From contig JADYYP010000064.1 of assembly GCA_020853575.1 (NCBI GenBank), positions 1-64,000 on the forward strand: DNA of 64,000 bases, written 5' to 3'. Below are positions 23,673 through 32,169 of the stretch, in pieces; within the stretch, counting starts at the first letter, position 1, and the number at the start of each line of letters is the position of its first letter. A program made the translations under genes and the position numbers. The notes beneath the pieces were generated by a model, which worked only from the letters and a program-made list of their open reading frames with translations, was not told the origin of the DNA and made no database searches. The DNA comes from Planctomycetota bacterium (GTDB lineage Bacteria; Planctomycetota; UBA1135; GCA-002686595).

Positions 23673-25316
23673 CTACTCCTCGTGTTCCGCGACTCCGCGA
23701 CCGTCCGGCGCACGCTCACGCGGCGCGCTGTCGCCGCGCCGCGGTCCCGCGCCGCGGCCTCCGTCCTTGCGCGGCCGGTAGCTCCCCGGTCGCGCGTCCG
23801 GCCGGCGAAAATCCCCGCGGCCCTCGCGCTGACCGCCGGTTTGCAGCGGACCATAGCGTCGCGGCGCGTCATCGCGCCCGCGGTCGAAGCGCTCGGAACC
23901 TGAAGGCGGTCGACGCTCCGAAAATCCTCGGTCGTCCCGTCGGGCACCACGCCCCGACGCAGGGCCAGCTCCGCGCGAGCCCCCGCGTCGTTCGTCGCGC
24001 GGAGCGCGAGCCCGCTCATCGCGCCGCGGCTCGTAGACGTCCGGTGGCCCTCGCCGCTCGTAACCCTGAGCGATGCGATCGTGGCGCAACGGCGACCGCT
24101 CTCGCTCGCCGCGCTCCCACGTCGGTTGCGCCGCGGCCTCGCGACCCGGTCGCTCCATCAAGCGCCGCACGACGAGAGTCGCGTAGGCTCCGCGCGGCAG
24201 CTCGAAACGCACGCCGAGCATGGCGCACCCAGGGTGCAAGGGGTCGTCCTTCGGCGGTCGCACCCGCAAATGGGCCGGCACGACGAACAGCGGTCGGTCC
24301 TCGCCCTTGAGTTGGAAACCGCTGATGCCGTCGATGCGGAACTGCGCGGGAACCAAGCGGTCGGCCGCGAGCACGTCGGCCAGCAGCGCGCGCTGCTCCT
24401 TGTCCGCGACGTCCTCCAATCCCGGCCCCGGCAGGCGGAACACCGCGGCGTCGACGCCGGGGAGCTTGGCGCGGTCGTCGGGATAGACCAGCGGGCCTTC
24501 TTCGGTCTCGAGCACGACTCGCTCGGCCGGCTTGACGAACTGGCGCACGTAGGTCGCCACCGAACGGTTCCAGACGTGCGATTGATAGGCGTACAGGTGG
24601 ATCAGGCGCACGCGCGACGACACGTGATAGAACGCGCCCGCGAAATCCTGCGGGTCGCGCTTCAGGGCCTCGAACACGGAGTGGTGCACGCCGAGCTTGC
24701 CCGCGATCTCGCGGCATGTGCCCCAATCCCCCCAATTGTCCCACAGCGCCTGCTTGAGCGTCTTCACGCGCGGAACGTCGTGGAGCGAACGCGCCGCGAC
24801 CAACTTCTTGAGCGCCTTCTCGACTTCACCGCGCATCAGGTCCAGCGCGATCCAGCCTTGACCATGGCGCAGATTGCCGAAGCGTTGGTCGTCGAAATAG
24901 TTGATCAACCCTTGCTTGCGCACCGTCGCGAGATTGGCGCGCATCGCCGCGATGTCCTCGCGATCCAGTCCGCGTGCGACGATCTCGAACGCATTGCCAT
25001 CGCTGTCCTTCGAGTCGAGGGCGGACCCAGTGAACCCGATCGCTTCGACCCGCAGGTCGGGAGCGCTGATCGCGACCTCCGGGCCGCGCGCCAAGGCCAT
25101 GTACTGCGTGGTCACGCCCTGGCGGTCCTTGAGGCCGCACATGGAAACCTCACCCGCTCCGCGGCCGGCCTCTGCCGCCAGGATCTCGGCCGCCTCGAGC
25201 GAGGTCAGCTTGCGCTTGATCACCCGGTACACGCGGAACTCGCCACGCGCGGCGAGCACGCCCTCGCGCAGGAGCTCGCGCACGCGGAAGTCACTCGCTC
25301 TCTGTTTCAGCTTCAT
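23673..25316 (-). CDS. truD: tRNA pseudouridine(13) synthase TruD with long RG-rich tail
   Basis: 547 residues. The N-terminal 388 form TruD: the GLKDRQGVTTQ motif with catalytic Asp64, the INYFDDQRFG stretch and the insertion (TRUD) domain before AYQSHVWNRSV. It isomerises U13 of tRNA-Glu. Residues 389-547 are a low-complexity, Arg/Gly/Pro/Asp-rich, surely disordered tail (RGPPDVYEPRRDERARA, GGSRGAGPASGRGARRD), resembling RGG regions of RNA-binding proteins and about 160 residues longer than usual TruD. The ATG overlaps the RluA-type gene's stop (ATGA), so two pseudouridine synthases are translated together. Confidence 0.94.
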   Translation of the reverse strand: MKLKQRASDFRVRELLREGVLAARGEFRVYRVIKRKLTSLEAAEILAAEAGRGAGEVSMCGLKDRQGVTTQYMALARGPEVAISAPDLRVEAIGFTGSALDSKDSDGNAFEIVARGLDREDIAAMRANLATVRKQGLINYFDDQRFGNLRHGQGWIALDLMRGEVEKALKKLVAARSLHDVPRVKTLKQALWDNWGDWGTCREIAGKLGVHHSVFEALKRDPQDFAGAFYHVSSRVRLIHLYAYQSHVWNRSVATYVRQFVKPAERVVLETEEGPLVYPDDRAKLPGVDAAVFRLPGPGLEDVADKEQRALLADVLAADRLVPAQFRIDGISGFQLKGEDRPLFVVPAHLRVRPPKDDPLHPGCAMLGVRFELPRGAYATLVVRRLMERPGREAAAQPTWERGERERSPLRHDRIAQGYERRGPPDVYEPRRDERARAPRDERRGGSRGAGPASGRGARRDDRGFSERRPPSGSERFDRGRDDAPRRYGPLQTGGQREGRGDFRRPDARPGSYRPRKDGGRGAGPRRGDSAPRERAPDGRGVAEHEE

Positions 25317-26320
25317 CGACGCGGGGGTCTCACTTTGGCGAGTTGCTTCAACGTGCGCTCGAGATCGCGCGGAATCGGGGCCTCGATGCGCACCGTCCGC
25401 GACGGGTCGCCGACGTCGGGGAACTCCACCGCCGAGGCGTGCAGCGTCAAGCGCTCGATCAGAGGGGTCTCGGGCTGGCCAGGCTTGTGACGATACCCGC
25501 TCTTGATCTCGCTCAACAGCAGCGCGCGGCGCCGACCGTACAGCGGATCGACCGCCAGCGGAAAGCCCTTGGCCGAGAGGTGCACGCGGATCTGGTGGGT
25601 GCGGCCGGTCAGCGGCTCGCAGGCGAGCCAGGTGAAGCCGCGGAAACGCCGGGCCACGGCGACGCGGGTCGCCGATTGTTTGCCGTCGCGCCGCACGCAC
25701 ATCGTCCCCCCGCGCTTGGAATCGGGCCCGATGGCGAGCTCGATCAACTCTTGCTCGCCGTCGGCCAGCGGGTGCTCGCCCTCCACCAGCGCGAAGTAGG
25801 ACTTGCGCACGTCACCGCGCTCGAAGGCCGCACCCAGTGCGCGCTCGGCGTCCACGGTCTTGGCGACGACCACCACGCCGCTGGTATCGCGGTCGAGTCG
25901 ATGCACCAAGCGCGGACGGAACGCCCCTGCCCCACCAGCCTCGGCGCGCGCCAATGCCAGAGCGTGCAACGCGCTCAGCAGATTCGGCCGCGTTTCGTCC
26001 CAGCGGTCGGGTTCGACCAAGAGGTCGGCCGGCTTGTCGACGACGACCACGTGCTCGTCCTCGTGGAGCAGGTCGAGCGGCTCCTCGTACGGTCGTGGCT
26101 CGAGCGAGGTCGGCAACTCATCCTCTTCGATGTCGACCAGCACCACCTCGTCGTCGCGCAAGCGATGTCCCGGCGCCGCGGGCTGGGCGTTGACCGTGAT
26201 CTGGCCGTCGCGCACGAGCTGGCGCAGCACGCGCTTGCTCGTCAGCGGGTAGAGACGACACAGGAACTCGTCGAGCTCCATGCCGACTTGGTCGGGCTGG
26301 ACGCTGTAGTGCTCGGTCAC
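25313..26320 (-). CDS. RluA-family pseudouridine synthase with S4 domain
   Basis: 335 residues. An S4 RNA-binding domain is at about 15-65 (TSKRVLRQLVRDGQITVNAQ), followed by the catalytic domain with HRLDRDTSG (catalytic Asp), KSYFALVEG and GRTHQIRVHL, the RluA/RluC/RluD signatures. It isomerises uridines in 23S rRNA or tRNA. The exact site cannot be told from sequence. It overlaps truD by ATGA. A gap of 51 bases separates it from hpt upstream. Confidence 0.93.
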   Translation of the reverse strand: MTEHYSVQPDQVGMELDEFLCRLYPLTSKRVLRQLVRDGQITVNAQPAAPGHRLRDDEVVLVDIEEDELPTSLEPRPYEEPLDLLHEDEHVVVVDKPADLLVEPDRWDETRPNLLSALHALALARAEAGGAGAFRPRLVHRLDRDTSGVVVVAKTVDAERALGAAFERGDVRKSYFALVEGEHPLADGEQELIELAIGPDSKRGGTMCVRRDGKQSATRVAVARRFRGFTWLACEPLTGRTHQIRVHLSAKGFPLAVDPLYGRRRALLLSEIKSGYRHKPGQPETPLIERLTLHASAVEFPDVGDPSRTVRIEAPIPRDLERTLKQLAKVRPPRR

Positions 26321-26371
26321 GGCGGTGGGATCTGGGCGGGAGCGCGCGCTCGGAGCGCGGGGCCGAAGGTG

Positions 26372-26929
26372 TCAGCGCATGGCCGATCGTGGCCGTTCGT
26401 AGCATTCCTTGCGGAGCGCGCCGACGTAGGGCAGGTTGCGATAGTGGCCGGCGAAGTCGAGCCCGTATCCGACCACGAAGAGATCGTCGACCTCGAACGC
26501 GCGGAAGTCGGACTGGAACGCCACGGCGCGGCGCGCCGGCTTGTCCAAGAACACGCAGGACTTGACGTCGCGCGCTCCGCGCCTGTGCATTTCCCCCACC
26601 AAGCGCGAGAGCGTCTTGCCGGTGTCGAGGATGTCGTCCACGAGCAGCAGATTGCGTCCCTGGATCTCGCTCTCCGCGGGAAAGAAATTGAGCTGCAGTG
26701 CGCCGGACGTCGTGCCCTCGCCGTAGCTCGCAGCACTGACGAAGGCCAATTCCAAGGGAATCGGAATGCGCCGAATCAAGTCGGACGCGAACACGCAGCT
26801 GCCCTTCAGAACGCTCACCACCGTGAACGGTGTCGAGGAGTAGGTGCGCGTCACCTCGGCCGCGACCCGGTCGATGCCGGCGCGGATCTGGTCTTCGGTG
26901 AACAGGATCCTCTCGACGTCTTGATGCAC
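26372..26929 (-). CDS. hpt: Hypoxanthine phosphoribosyltransferase
   Basis: 185 residues from a GTG (VHQDVERILFTEDQI); a longer frame to 27028 adds an Arg/Pro-rich stretch unlike the family, so the shorter start is preferred. The PRPP-binding loop LLVDDILDTGKTL, VLKGSCVF near residue 45 and GYGLDFAGHYRNLPYVG at the C-terminus are the standard purine-salvage PRTase motifs. It makes IMP or GMP from hypoxanthine or guanine and PRPP in the cytoplasm. It is leftward, next to the RluA-type gene. Confidence 0.93.
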   Translation of the reverse strand: MHQDVERILFTEDQIRAGIDRVAAEVTRTYSSTPFTVVSVLKGSCVFASDLIRRIPIPLELAFVSAASYGEGTTSGALQLNFFPAESEIQGRNLLLVDDILDTGKTLSRLVGEMHRRGARDVKSCVFLDKPARRAVAFQSDFRAFEVDDLFVVGYGLDFAGHYRNLPYVGALRKECYERPRSAMR

Positions 26930-27305
26930 GGCTCCGGACTCCAAGGATTCGGGTGGCTCGGTCGCGGGCGCCCTGTTCGCCCCGGAACGAGGGCCGAGTA
27001 GGTTACGCGGGAGCGACGCCCGCGGCAATCACGCCGCGACGGACGATTGTGCGACCCGCACCCCGTCGCTACCTTCTTTTCCAACGACCCGAGCGTGCTC
27101 GTCTCCGTGGCTGCATCGCGATCGCGGGCGGTGCGCAGAATGACGCGAGCGCTGGGCTTACCGAGGAACTCTTCGAGTGCCGGAACGGCCGCAGGACTCG
27201 CACTGCGGCAGCGGTCAACTCTCGAGTTCACAATGACGGCGAAACAGTGATCAACCACAGTCCAATGCTCGTGCAGCAGCGCCGTATGCGCCGAGCGACT
27301 CAACG

Positions 27306-27626
27306 ATGAAGCCGATGACCGCCAAGCGTTCCTACACCCGACGCACCGACGAGCAGCGTATCGCCGAACTCCAAGCAAAGATCGAGGAGCTGAAGGTCAA
27401 GGCCCGGGAAGTCTCGCGCCCCGACCTCGAAGTGCTGCGCCACGCCCCCAAGCTGCACGCGAAGCTGCGCGCATTCGCGCAGGTCGCGAATGACCACGGT
27501 CGAGCGGACGTTGCCAATTCGACTTTGGCGTTCTTGGCCGGACTCGATCGCATGCTCGCGACGCTGCCCGAGCCGACGCGGCGCGGCCAGCGCGCCAGCG
27601 ACGAGTCGCCCTCGAAATACGCCTAG
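27306..27626 (+). CDS. Hypothetical coiled-coil protein
   Basis: 106 residues, basic at the start (MKPMTAKRSYTRRTDEQRI), with a heptad-like helix RIAELQAKIEELKVKAREV at 18-36. A helical C-terminal part follows (LAFLAGLDRMLATLP). There is no signal peptide or known motif. It ends 17 bases before the ADP-ribose pyrophosphatase gene, so the two are probably one transcript. About 280 bases upstream are free of genes and should hold its promoter; I see no clear box. Confidence 0.65.
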   Translation: MKPMTAKRSYTRRTDEQRIAELQAKIEELKVKAREVSRPDLEVLRHAPKLHAKLRAFAQVANDHGRADVANSTLAFLAGLDRMLATLPEPTRRGQRASDESPSKYA

Positions 27627-27643
27627 TCGCGCGGCGGCTCTCG

Positions 27644-28186
27644 ATGAAGCGCCATCCCGACGTGCGCGTCCGATCGAGCGAGCTCGTGTTTCGCGGCCGC
27701 GCCTTCGACGTCGTGCGCGAGCGGGTGCTCCTGCCCTCTGGGCTGGAGCAGGACCTGGCCATCGTCGATCATCCCGGCGCCGTGGGCATCGTGCCAATCA
27801 CCGCCGAGGGACGCGTGGTCTTGGTGCGCCAGTACCGGCATGCGATCGGCGACTGGCTGGTCGAGATCCCCGCCGGACGCCTCGAGCCAGGTGAGCAACC
27901 GGCACAAGCGGCAGCTCGCGAGCTCGAGGAAGAAACCGGCTTTCGGGCGACGCGCTGGACCGAGCTGGGGGGCTTCTTCGCTGCCCCGGGTTTCTGCTCG
28001 GAGTGGATGCGCCTGTTCGCCGCAAGCGGATTGGTCGAGGTCGTCGCAGAGCGCGCGGCGATGGACGCGGATGAGGAGTTCGAGCTCTTGCAGCTCCCCT
28101 TCGAGGAGGCCCTGCGCGCAGTCGAACCCGACGCCAAGTCGTGGATCGCGCTGCGCCGCTGGCAAGCGTTGAGCGCGGACCGCTGA
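27644..28186 (+). CDS. ADP-ribose pyrophosphatase-type Nudix hydrolase
   Basis: 180 residues with a perfect Nudix box starting GRLEPGEQPAQAAARELE and ending EETGF (GX5EX7REUXEEXGU) at about residues 75-97, preceded by VRQYRHAIGDWLVEIPAG, the strand typical of the NudF/ADPRase group. It hydrolyses ADP-ribose or related nucleoside diphosphate sugars to AMP plus sugar phosphate. Downstream FAAPGFCSEWMRLFAA includes the Pro-Gly segment found in ADPRases. Substrate choice within the group is not certain. Confidence 0.9.
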   Translation: MKRHPDVRVRSSELVFRGRAFDVVRERVLLPSGLEQDLAIVDHPGAVGIVPITAEGRVVLVRQYRHAIGDWLVEIPAGRLEPGEQPAQAAARELEEETGFRATRWTELGGFFAAPGFCSEWMRLFAASGLVEVVAERAAMDADEEFELLQLPFEEALRAVEPDAKSWIALRRWQALSADR

Positions 28187-28951
28187 CCTGTCACCTCCAC
28201 GCCGAGGGTCGGGGACCGAGGTCCAGCGGGCCTGTTCCTGCGCGGAGTGCGCTGAAAGTCCTCCGCTCGAGATCGCTGCGGAGCTCGGTCGCGCGAACGT
28301 GCGCTCCCCCACGCGGCTCGCGGGGATTGGCTGAGGCACGTCCGGATGCGCGAGTACTTTGCACCCGGCGCGTGCGACCAGCGCCGCCAGCGCCCCGGCG
28401 GAGGAGATTCGCGGGCCGAGAGCCCCCGACGCGTTGCGGCTACGCACCGACACGCAACGTCCCGCGAGCGGTCCAGCCCCGTCAGGCGCTCCCAGAGCGA
28501 GTGACGCTCGCCCCATAGCCAGCATTCCAGAATCGAAACACTCTTGGCCGGGAAGCTTGGCGCGGGTGGCAGCTGCCCGCCAAGCCCGACCGCCGCTCCC
28601 GGCCGCTCGCGTGAGGCGAGCCCGACGCTGAGTCGAGTTGCGCTGCTCGCAGGTCGATGCGTACGGCTTGCGGTCGACTTTCCAGAGGGATACAACCCAT
28701 GCAACGTCGCGCGAGGGCTGTCGCGAATTCAGGAAAGCAAGCGTCGAGTCGGTTCGAGCTCTTTTCTGGGATGGACTTCCCGCAAACGACGCAGCCCTCC
28801 CCATGGTTTGCTTCGATCGAGACCGTGGCAGTCGGACGCGACACGCCCCACGCGGCCTGCCGTCTCGCCGGCCGCGACGAGTCCTGCTCGAACGAGTTCG
28901 CCTGCGCCCGCGCCGCGAGCTCCTTGGATCCCCCCAGCACCTCGTTTTTCC
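28187..28951. other. 765-base region without a supported gene
   Basis: Both strands have only open frames with unnatural composition. It precedes the response-regulator gene and presumably holds its promoter and leader. The last ~230 bases are somewhat less GC-rich than the coding DNA around. No tRNA, repeat or clear sigma-54 promoter was seen. Confidence 0.5.
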
Positions 28952-30286
28952 ATGCTCGATCGGATCTTGATCGTCGACGACGATCCGCTGGTTCTGGAAA
29001 CCCTCTCCGAAGTCCTGACTCGCGAGGGCTTTCAGATTTCGCAGGCCGCGAGCGGCCGACAGGCGCTCGCGACGCTGTCCGCGGAACCGCACGCTCTGTT
29101 GCTCTCCGACATTCGAATGCCCGAGATCGACGGCATGGAATTGTTGCGCGAGGTGCGGCGCCTCCACCCGGGGACGGACGTGCTGTTGATGACCGGCTTC
29201 GGCAGTCTGGATGGCGCGATCGATGCCATGTCGCTCGGCGCAGCCGACTACCTGATCAAGCCGCTGAAGCCCAAGGAGATCATCGCGCGCGTGCGCTCGA
29301 TTCTGCAACGACGCAAGCTCGAGTCGGAGTTGCACTCGCTTCAAAGCGAGTTGCGCTCGCGCTACGACATGCACAATCTCGTCGCGACCAGCCCGCGCAT
29401 GACGGCTGTCGTCGCGGCCGTGCAGCGCGTCAAGGACAGCAGCGAGCCGGTGGTGCTGTTCGGTGAAGAGGGCAGCGGTCGGCGATTCATCGCCCGCACG
29501 GTGCATTTCAGCGGTGCGCGCCGCTCCAGCGAGTTCGCCTTGGTCGACGGCCGCGTTCCTCCGCAGGAAGGGCTGGGCGTTCTGCTGTTCGGCGAGCGCA
29601 GCGAGAGCGGTCGGCGGCGACGCGGCTTGCTCGAGCGTCTGGGGGAGGGCACGGTGCACGTCGCCGCGCTCGATCTCGTGCCGCCGGAAGTGCAGGCGCG
29701 CTTGGGACGCTCGCTCGCCACCGGTCAGATCGAGGTCGACAGCGAGCCCAAGCCGCGGCTCACGGTGCGCTTGGTGTTCTCGACCGAGGAACCGATCACC
29801 GAATTGTTGACGACCGAGCGATTGGCTCCCGAGCTCGGACTGTTGCGCGATTTGCTGACGATCCACGTTCCGCCGCTGCGCCACAGAGCGGACGACATTC
29901 CTGGTCTCGTCGCGACATTCCTCGACGACTATGCGCGCGAGCACGGTCGCAATCTGCGCGTCGGGCCACGCGTGATCGAGTTGCTTTCGTCTCACGCGAT
30001 GCCCGGCAACGTGCGTCAGTTGTTCGCGGTCTTGGGGCACGCAGCGACGTTGTCGATCGACGGCATCCTTGGTGTGAAGAACCTCGAGCGCTCGCTGCGC
30101 CAGTCGAACCTGAGCGCCGAGCGTCCGATCTCCGACCACCTCGGCGATCGCGAGTATCAACTCGTGCTGCGCGCCGTCCAACGCAATCCGGGTCGGCTGG
30201 ACCAAGCCGCGCGGGAGTTGGGCGTCAGCCGCACGACGCTCTGGCGTCGCATGCGCAAGTACGGCATCAAGCTGATCGCAGGCTGA
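28952..30286 (+). CDS. NtrC-like response regulator with degenerate AAA+ domain
   Basis: 444 residues. The receiver domain (1-120) is intact: acidic pair Asp10/Asp11, phosphorylation site Asp53 in LLSDIRMPEIDG, then LLMTGFG and LIKPLKP. The central region aligns with sigma-54 activator ATPases but has lost their key parts: Walker A reads GEEGSGRRF without the Lys, the GAFTGA loop that contacts sigma-54 is absent, and the Walker B position reads TVHVAALDLVPPEVQ. The Arg-finger end LLTIHVPPLRHRADDIPGL and the C-terminal Fis-type helix-turn-helix (LDQAARELGVSRTTLWRRMRKYG) are kept. It probably binds DNA in response to phosphorylation without activating sigma-54 by ATP hydrolysis. No sensor kinase is adjacent. 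Confidence 0.9.
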   Translation: MLDRILIVDDDPLVLETLSEVLTREGFQISQAASGRQALATLSAEPHALLLSDIRMPEIDGMELLREVRRLHPGTDVLLMTGFGSLDGAIDAMSLGAADYLIKPLKPKEIIARVRSILQRRKLESELHSLQSELRSRYDMHNLVATSPRMTAVVAAVQRVKDSSEPVVLFGEEGSGRRFIARTVHFSGARRSSEFALVDGRVPPQEGLGVLLFGERSESGRRRRGLLERLGEGTVHVAALDLVPPEVQARLGRSLATGQIEVDSEPKPRLTVRLVFSTEEPITELLTTERLAPELGLLRDLLTIHVPPLRHRADDIPGLVATFLDDYAREHGRNLRVGPRVIELLSSHAMPGNVRQLFAVLGHAATLSIDGILGVKNLERSLRQSNLSAERPISDHLGDREYQLVLRAVQRNPGRLDQAARELGVSRTTLWRRMRKYGIKLIAG

Positions 30287-30731
30287 GCGACATCTTCGGT
30301 GAGTCCGCGCCGCGCGCGCAGACTCGTCGTGGTTCCAGTTCCCGTCGAGCCAGCGTACGTGCCACCAACAGGTCATCTGGTCGACAACAGTGGCTCTGTT
30401 CAGGTTGAAACGCTGACGCCGTGAGTTGCGCTGACAACTCAGCGTGGGGTTGCTGGCGCTGGCGCGCGTCGGAGGCTCGCGACAACACGGGTTCGCGAAC
30501 AACACGGGTTCGCGAACAACACGGGTTCGCGAACGACACGGGTTCGCGAACGACAGAGGACGCGAGCCCAGTGGATGTCGAGTGCGCTGTCGCCCACTGG
30601 GCGCCGGAAATCGAATCCGTGATTGCACTCCATCGGTGCTTGCAGGAGCGCGCAGGAGACGGTCCCAGGCGGCAGGGAAGCTCGGACGCCGTACCCCGCA
30701 CGAGCCAGCTCTGGCACTCCGCTCTGCGCGC
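30287..30731. other. 445-base convergent intergenic region
   Basis: It lies between the ends of the response regulator and the beta-propeller gene. Apart from the 17-bp palindromic repeat array at 30489-30556 it has no gene or terminator hairpin that I can support. Confidence 0.5.
30489..30556. repeat. Four tandem 17-bp repeats, each with palindrome GTTCGCGAAC
   Basis: Unit GGGTTCGCGAACAACAC, copies at 30489, 30506, 30523 and 30540, the last two with one or two changes, and a decayed partial copy at about 30476-30488. Each holds the perfect 10-bp palindrome GTTCGCGAAC (30491, 30508, 30525, 30542). The 17-bp period gives iteron- or operator-like spacing. There are no spacers, so it is not a CRISPR array. 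Confidence 0.95.
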
Positions 30732-31739
30732 TCAACGTCGCTCCACTCGCTCGACATCGACGAGGAAGTCGAAACCACCCTGTCCGGAGGCTGGCGACCC
30801 GTCCGGATGGAGCGCGACCAGTGCCCCTGGAGCCGCGAAAACGACCGACCCGTCGGAACGCGCGACTCCGCGGTCCGCACCAGAAACAGGGAGAACCACG
30901 CTCGCGAGCTCGATGCTCCCGCCGGGACCGAAACGCCGGGCGGACGTCCCGCTCGCGTCCGCCAACCAGACTCGCTCGGAGCGCGGCACTGGAACCAAGT
31001 GGAGCGCGGCGACGCCTGCCGCTCGCTCCCAGAGCGTGGACAGCGATGCGTCGAGCAGCGCGACGCGGCGAACGTTCGGGCCCCCGTGTGCATCGAGGAC
31101 CCACCAAGTGCGGGCGCGCGGCCCCGGCGCGACATCGGCGATCACACCGCCGAAAGCACGAGCGGCGAGCAGGGTTCCACTCGCCGCGTCGCGCAATTCG
31201 AGTCCCCCGGAGTCACTGCCGATCAAGACCTCGCGCGATTGGCCAGCCGCGCAATTGAGGTCGGTGGACTGCGACAGCACGGTCAGTGCACCGCTGGCCC
31301 CGATCCGCGCCACGCGCCGCAGGCCGCCGACGAGATCGACGAGCAACGCGTCGTCCTCGACCACGTCCAGGTCGATCAGCGCGCCAATCGCGAACACCTG
31401 CTCGACCGTGCCGTCGGGTGCCAGGCGGCGCAGCGCGTGTGAGCCCAGGGGCGAACCACCGTCCGCGCAGGCCACCCACAGCCCGCGATCGCTGCGGGCC
31501 GCGAGTTCGATCGGCAGGGGTAGCGCGAGCCGGCGTACCACGAGCAAGTCGTCGTCCAGCGCCACGAGTTCGCGCCGATCGCGGTCCGCGACATACCAAC
31601 GCGTCGGCCCGGTGGTCCCCGGAACCCCCTGGCTCATGGCTCGCCAGGACGAGCCCGACGCGACCCCAAGCCCGACAGCCAACGCCGCCGGCGTGAGCGC
31701 GCGACAGCGCGCACGCCAATCCCCCGCTGTTCCCTGCAT
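30732..31739 (-). CDS. Exported beta-propeller-like protein
   Basis: 335 residues. The N-terminal 35 residues include a hydrophobic stretch (ALTPAALAVGLGVASGS) that may export it. The rest shows a repeat of about 40-45 residues with the look of propeller blades: RWYVADRDRRELVALDDDL, GLWVACADGGSPLGSHALRRL, REVLIGSDSGGLELRD, RTWWVLDAHGGPNVRRV and RVWLADASGTSARRFG. Such NHL/SMP-30-style propellers serve as binding scaffolds or lactonases. No catalytic residues stand out. It begins 87 bases after the small selenoprotein gene at the end of the cytochrome oxidase cluster and may share its transcript. Confidence 0.7.
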   Translation of the reverse strand: MQGTAGDWRARCRALTPAALAVGLGVASGSSWRAMSQGVPGTTGPTRWYVADRDRRELVALDDDLLVVRRLALPLPIELAARSDRGLWVACADGGSPLGSHALRRLAPDGTVEQVFAIGALIDLDVVEDDALLVDLVGGLRRVARIGASGALTVLSQSTDLNCAAGQSREVLIGSDSGGLELRDAASGTLLAARAFGGVIADVAPGPRARTWWVLDAHGGPNVRRVALLDASLSTLWERAAGVAALHLVPVPRSERVWLADASGTSARRFGPGGSIELASVVLPVSGADRGVARSDGSVVFAAPGALVALHPDGSPASGQGGFDFLVDVERVERR

Positions 31740-31826
31740 GGTCGTGCATCCCTCCCGGACACCACGACCGTCGACAGCTCTCCGCAGTTGCGGGTGATTC
31801 GAGAAAAAGGCGCGCCGCGCTCGCGC

Positions 31827-32168
31827 TCAAACCGATCGGCGACGCGGCATGTCGTCTTCAGACCAGCGGATCGCGCCCGGAGTGTCGATTTGCTCGCCGC
31901 GCGCCCGCCGGCGCCCCTCGGAACGGAACGAGCGCCAGACGACGAAGGAGAATCCCAACGGGACTACGAACACCATCGCCAGCATGAACAGCACGCTGGC
32001 GTTGATGCCCGCCGCCAGCGAACCACCGTTGGAAGCGACCGCTTCCTTGCAACTGTCTCAGGCGTACCCGGTGTTGCGCAGCAGGGTGAGCGCGGTCAGA
32101 GCGGCCGCGACGCGCGGCGCGAGAGCGACGAGCGTGGGCACGAGACGGGTGCGCGACAGTCCATCCAT
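31827..32168 (-). CDS. Small membrane selenoprotein of the cytochrome oxidase cluster (UxxC)
   Basis: 113 residues if TGA at 32060-32058 is read as selenocysteine. Residues 1-36 are a signal sequence with a hydrophobic core (VAALTALTLL type) ending NTGYA. Then come Sec37-Asp-Ser-Cys40-Lys-Glu-Ala, a UxxC redox motif, and residues 55-78 (INASVLFMLAMVFVVPLGFS) form a membrane span followed by a basic cytoplasmic tail. If signal peptidase cuts after GYA, Sec becomes the N-terminal residue. The frame continues cleanly past the TGA to a stop at 31829-31827. A GGUC-loop hairpin follows the TGA at the SECIS distance. It starts one base after the DUF420 gene, so it belongs to the cox operon. A role in copper delivery or thiol redox during oxidase assembly is inferred. 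From memory, Cys-containing small proteins of this build occur near cox genes elsewhere; this is unverified. Confidence 0.85.
32031..32046 (-). promoter_or_regulatory. Candidate SECIS hairpin with GGUC apical loop
   Basis: On the minus strand GGAAGC-GGTC-GCTTCC: a perfect 6-bp stem with the four-base loop GGUC, 17 nt after the TGA. GGU in the apical loop of the E. coli fdhF SECIS is what SelB contacts, so loop and distance both match. Confidence 0.85.
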
Positions 32169-32169
32169 G

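Noticed and set aside
28544..28951. N-terminal extension of the response regulator
   Set aside because: The added residues are Pro/Ser/Arg-rich and not protein-like; the receiver domain starts directly at the ATG at 28952.
30489..30556. CRISPR array
   Set aside because: Repeats are 17 bp and contiguous, with no unique spacers and no cas genes nearby.
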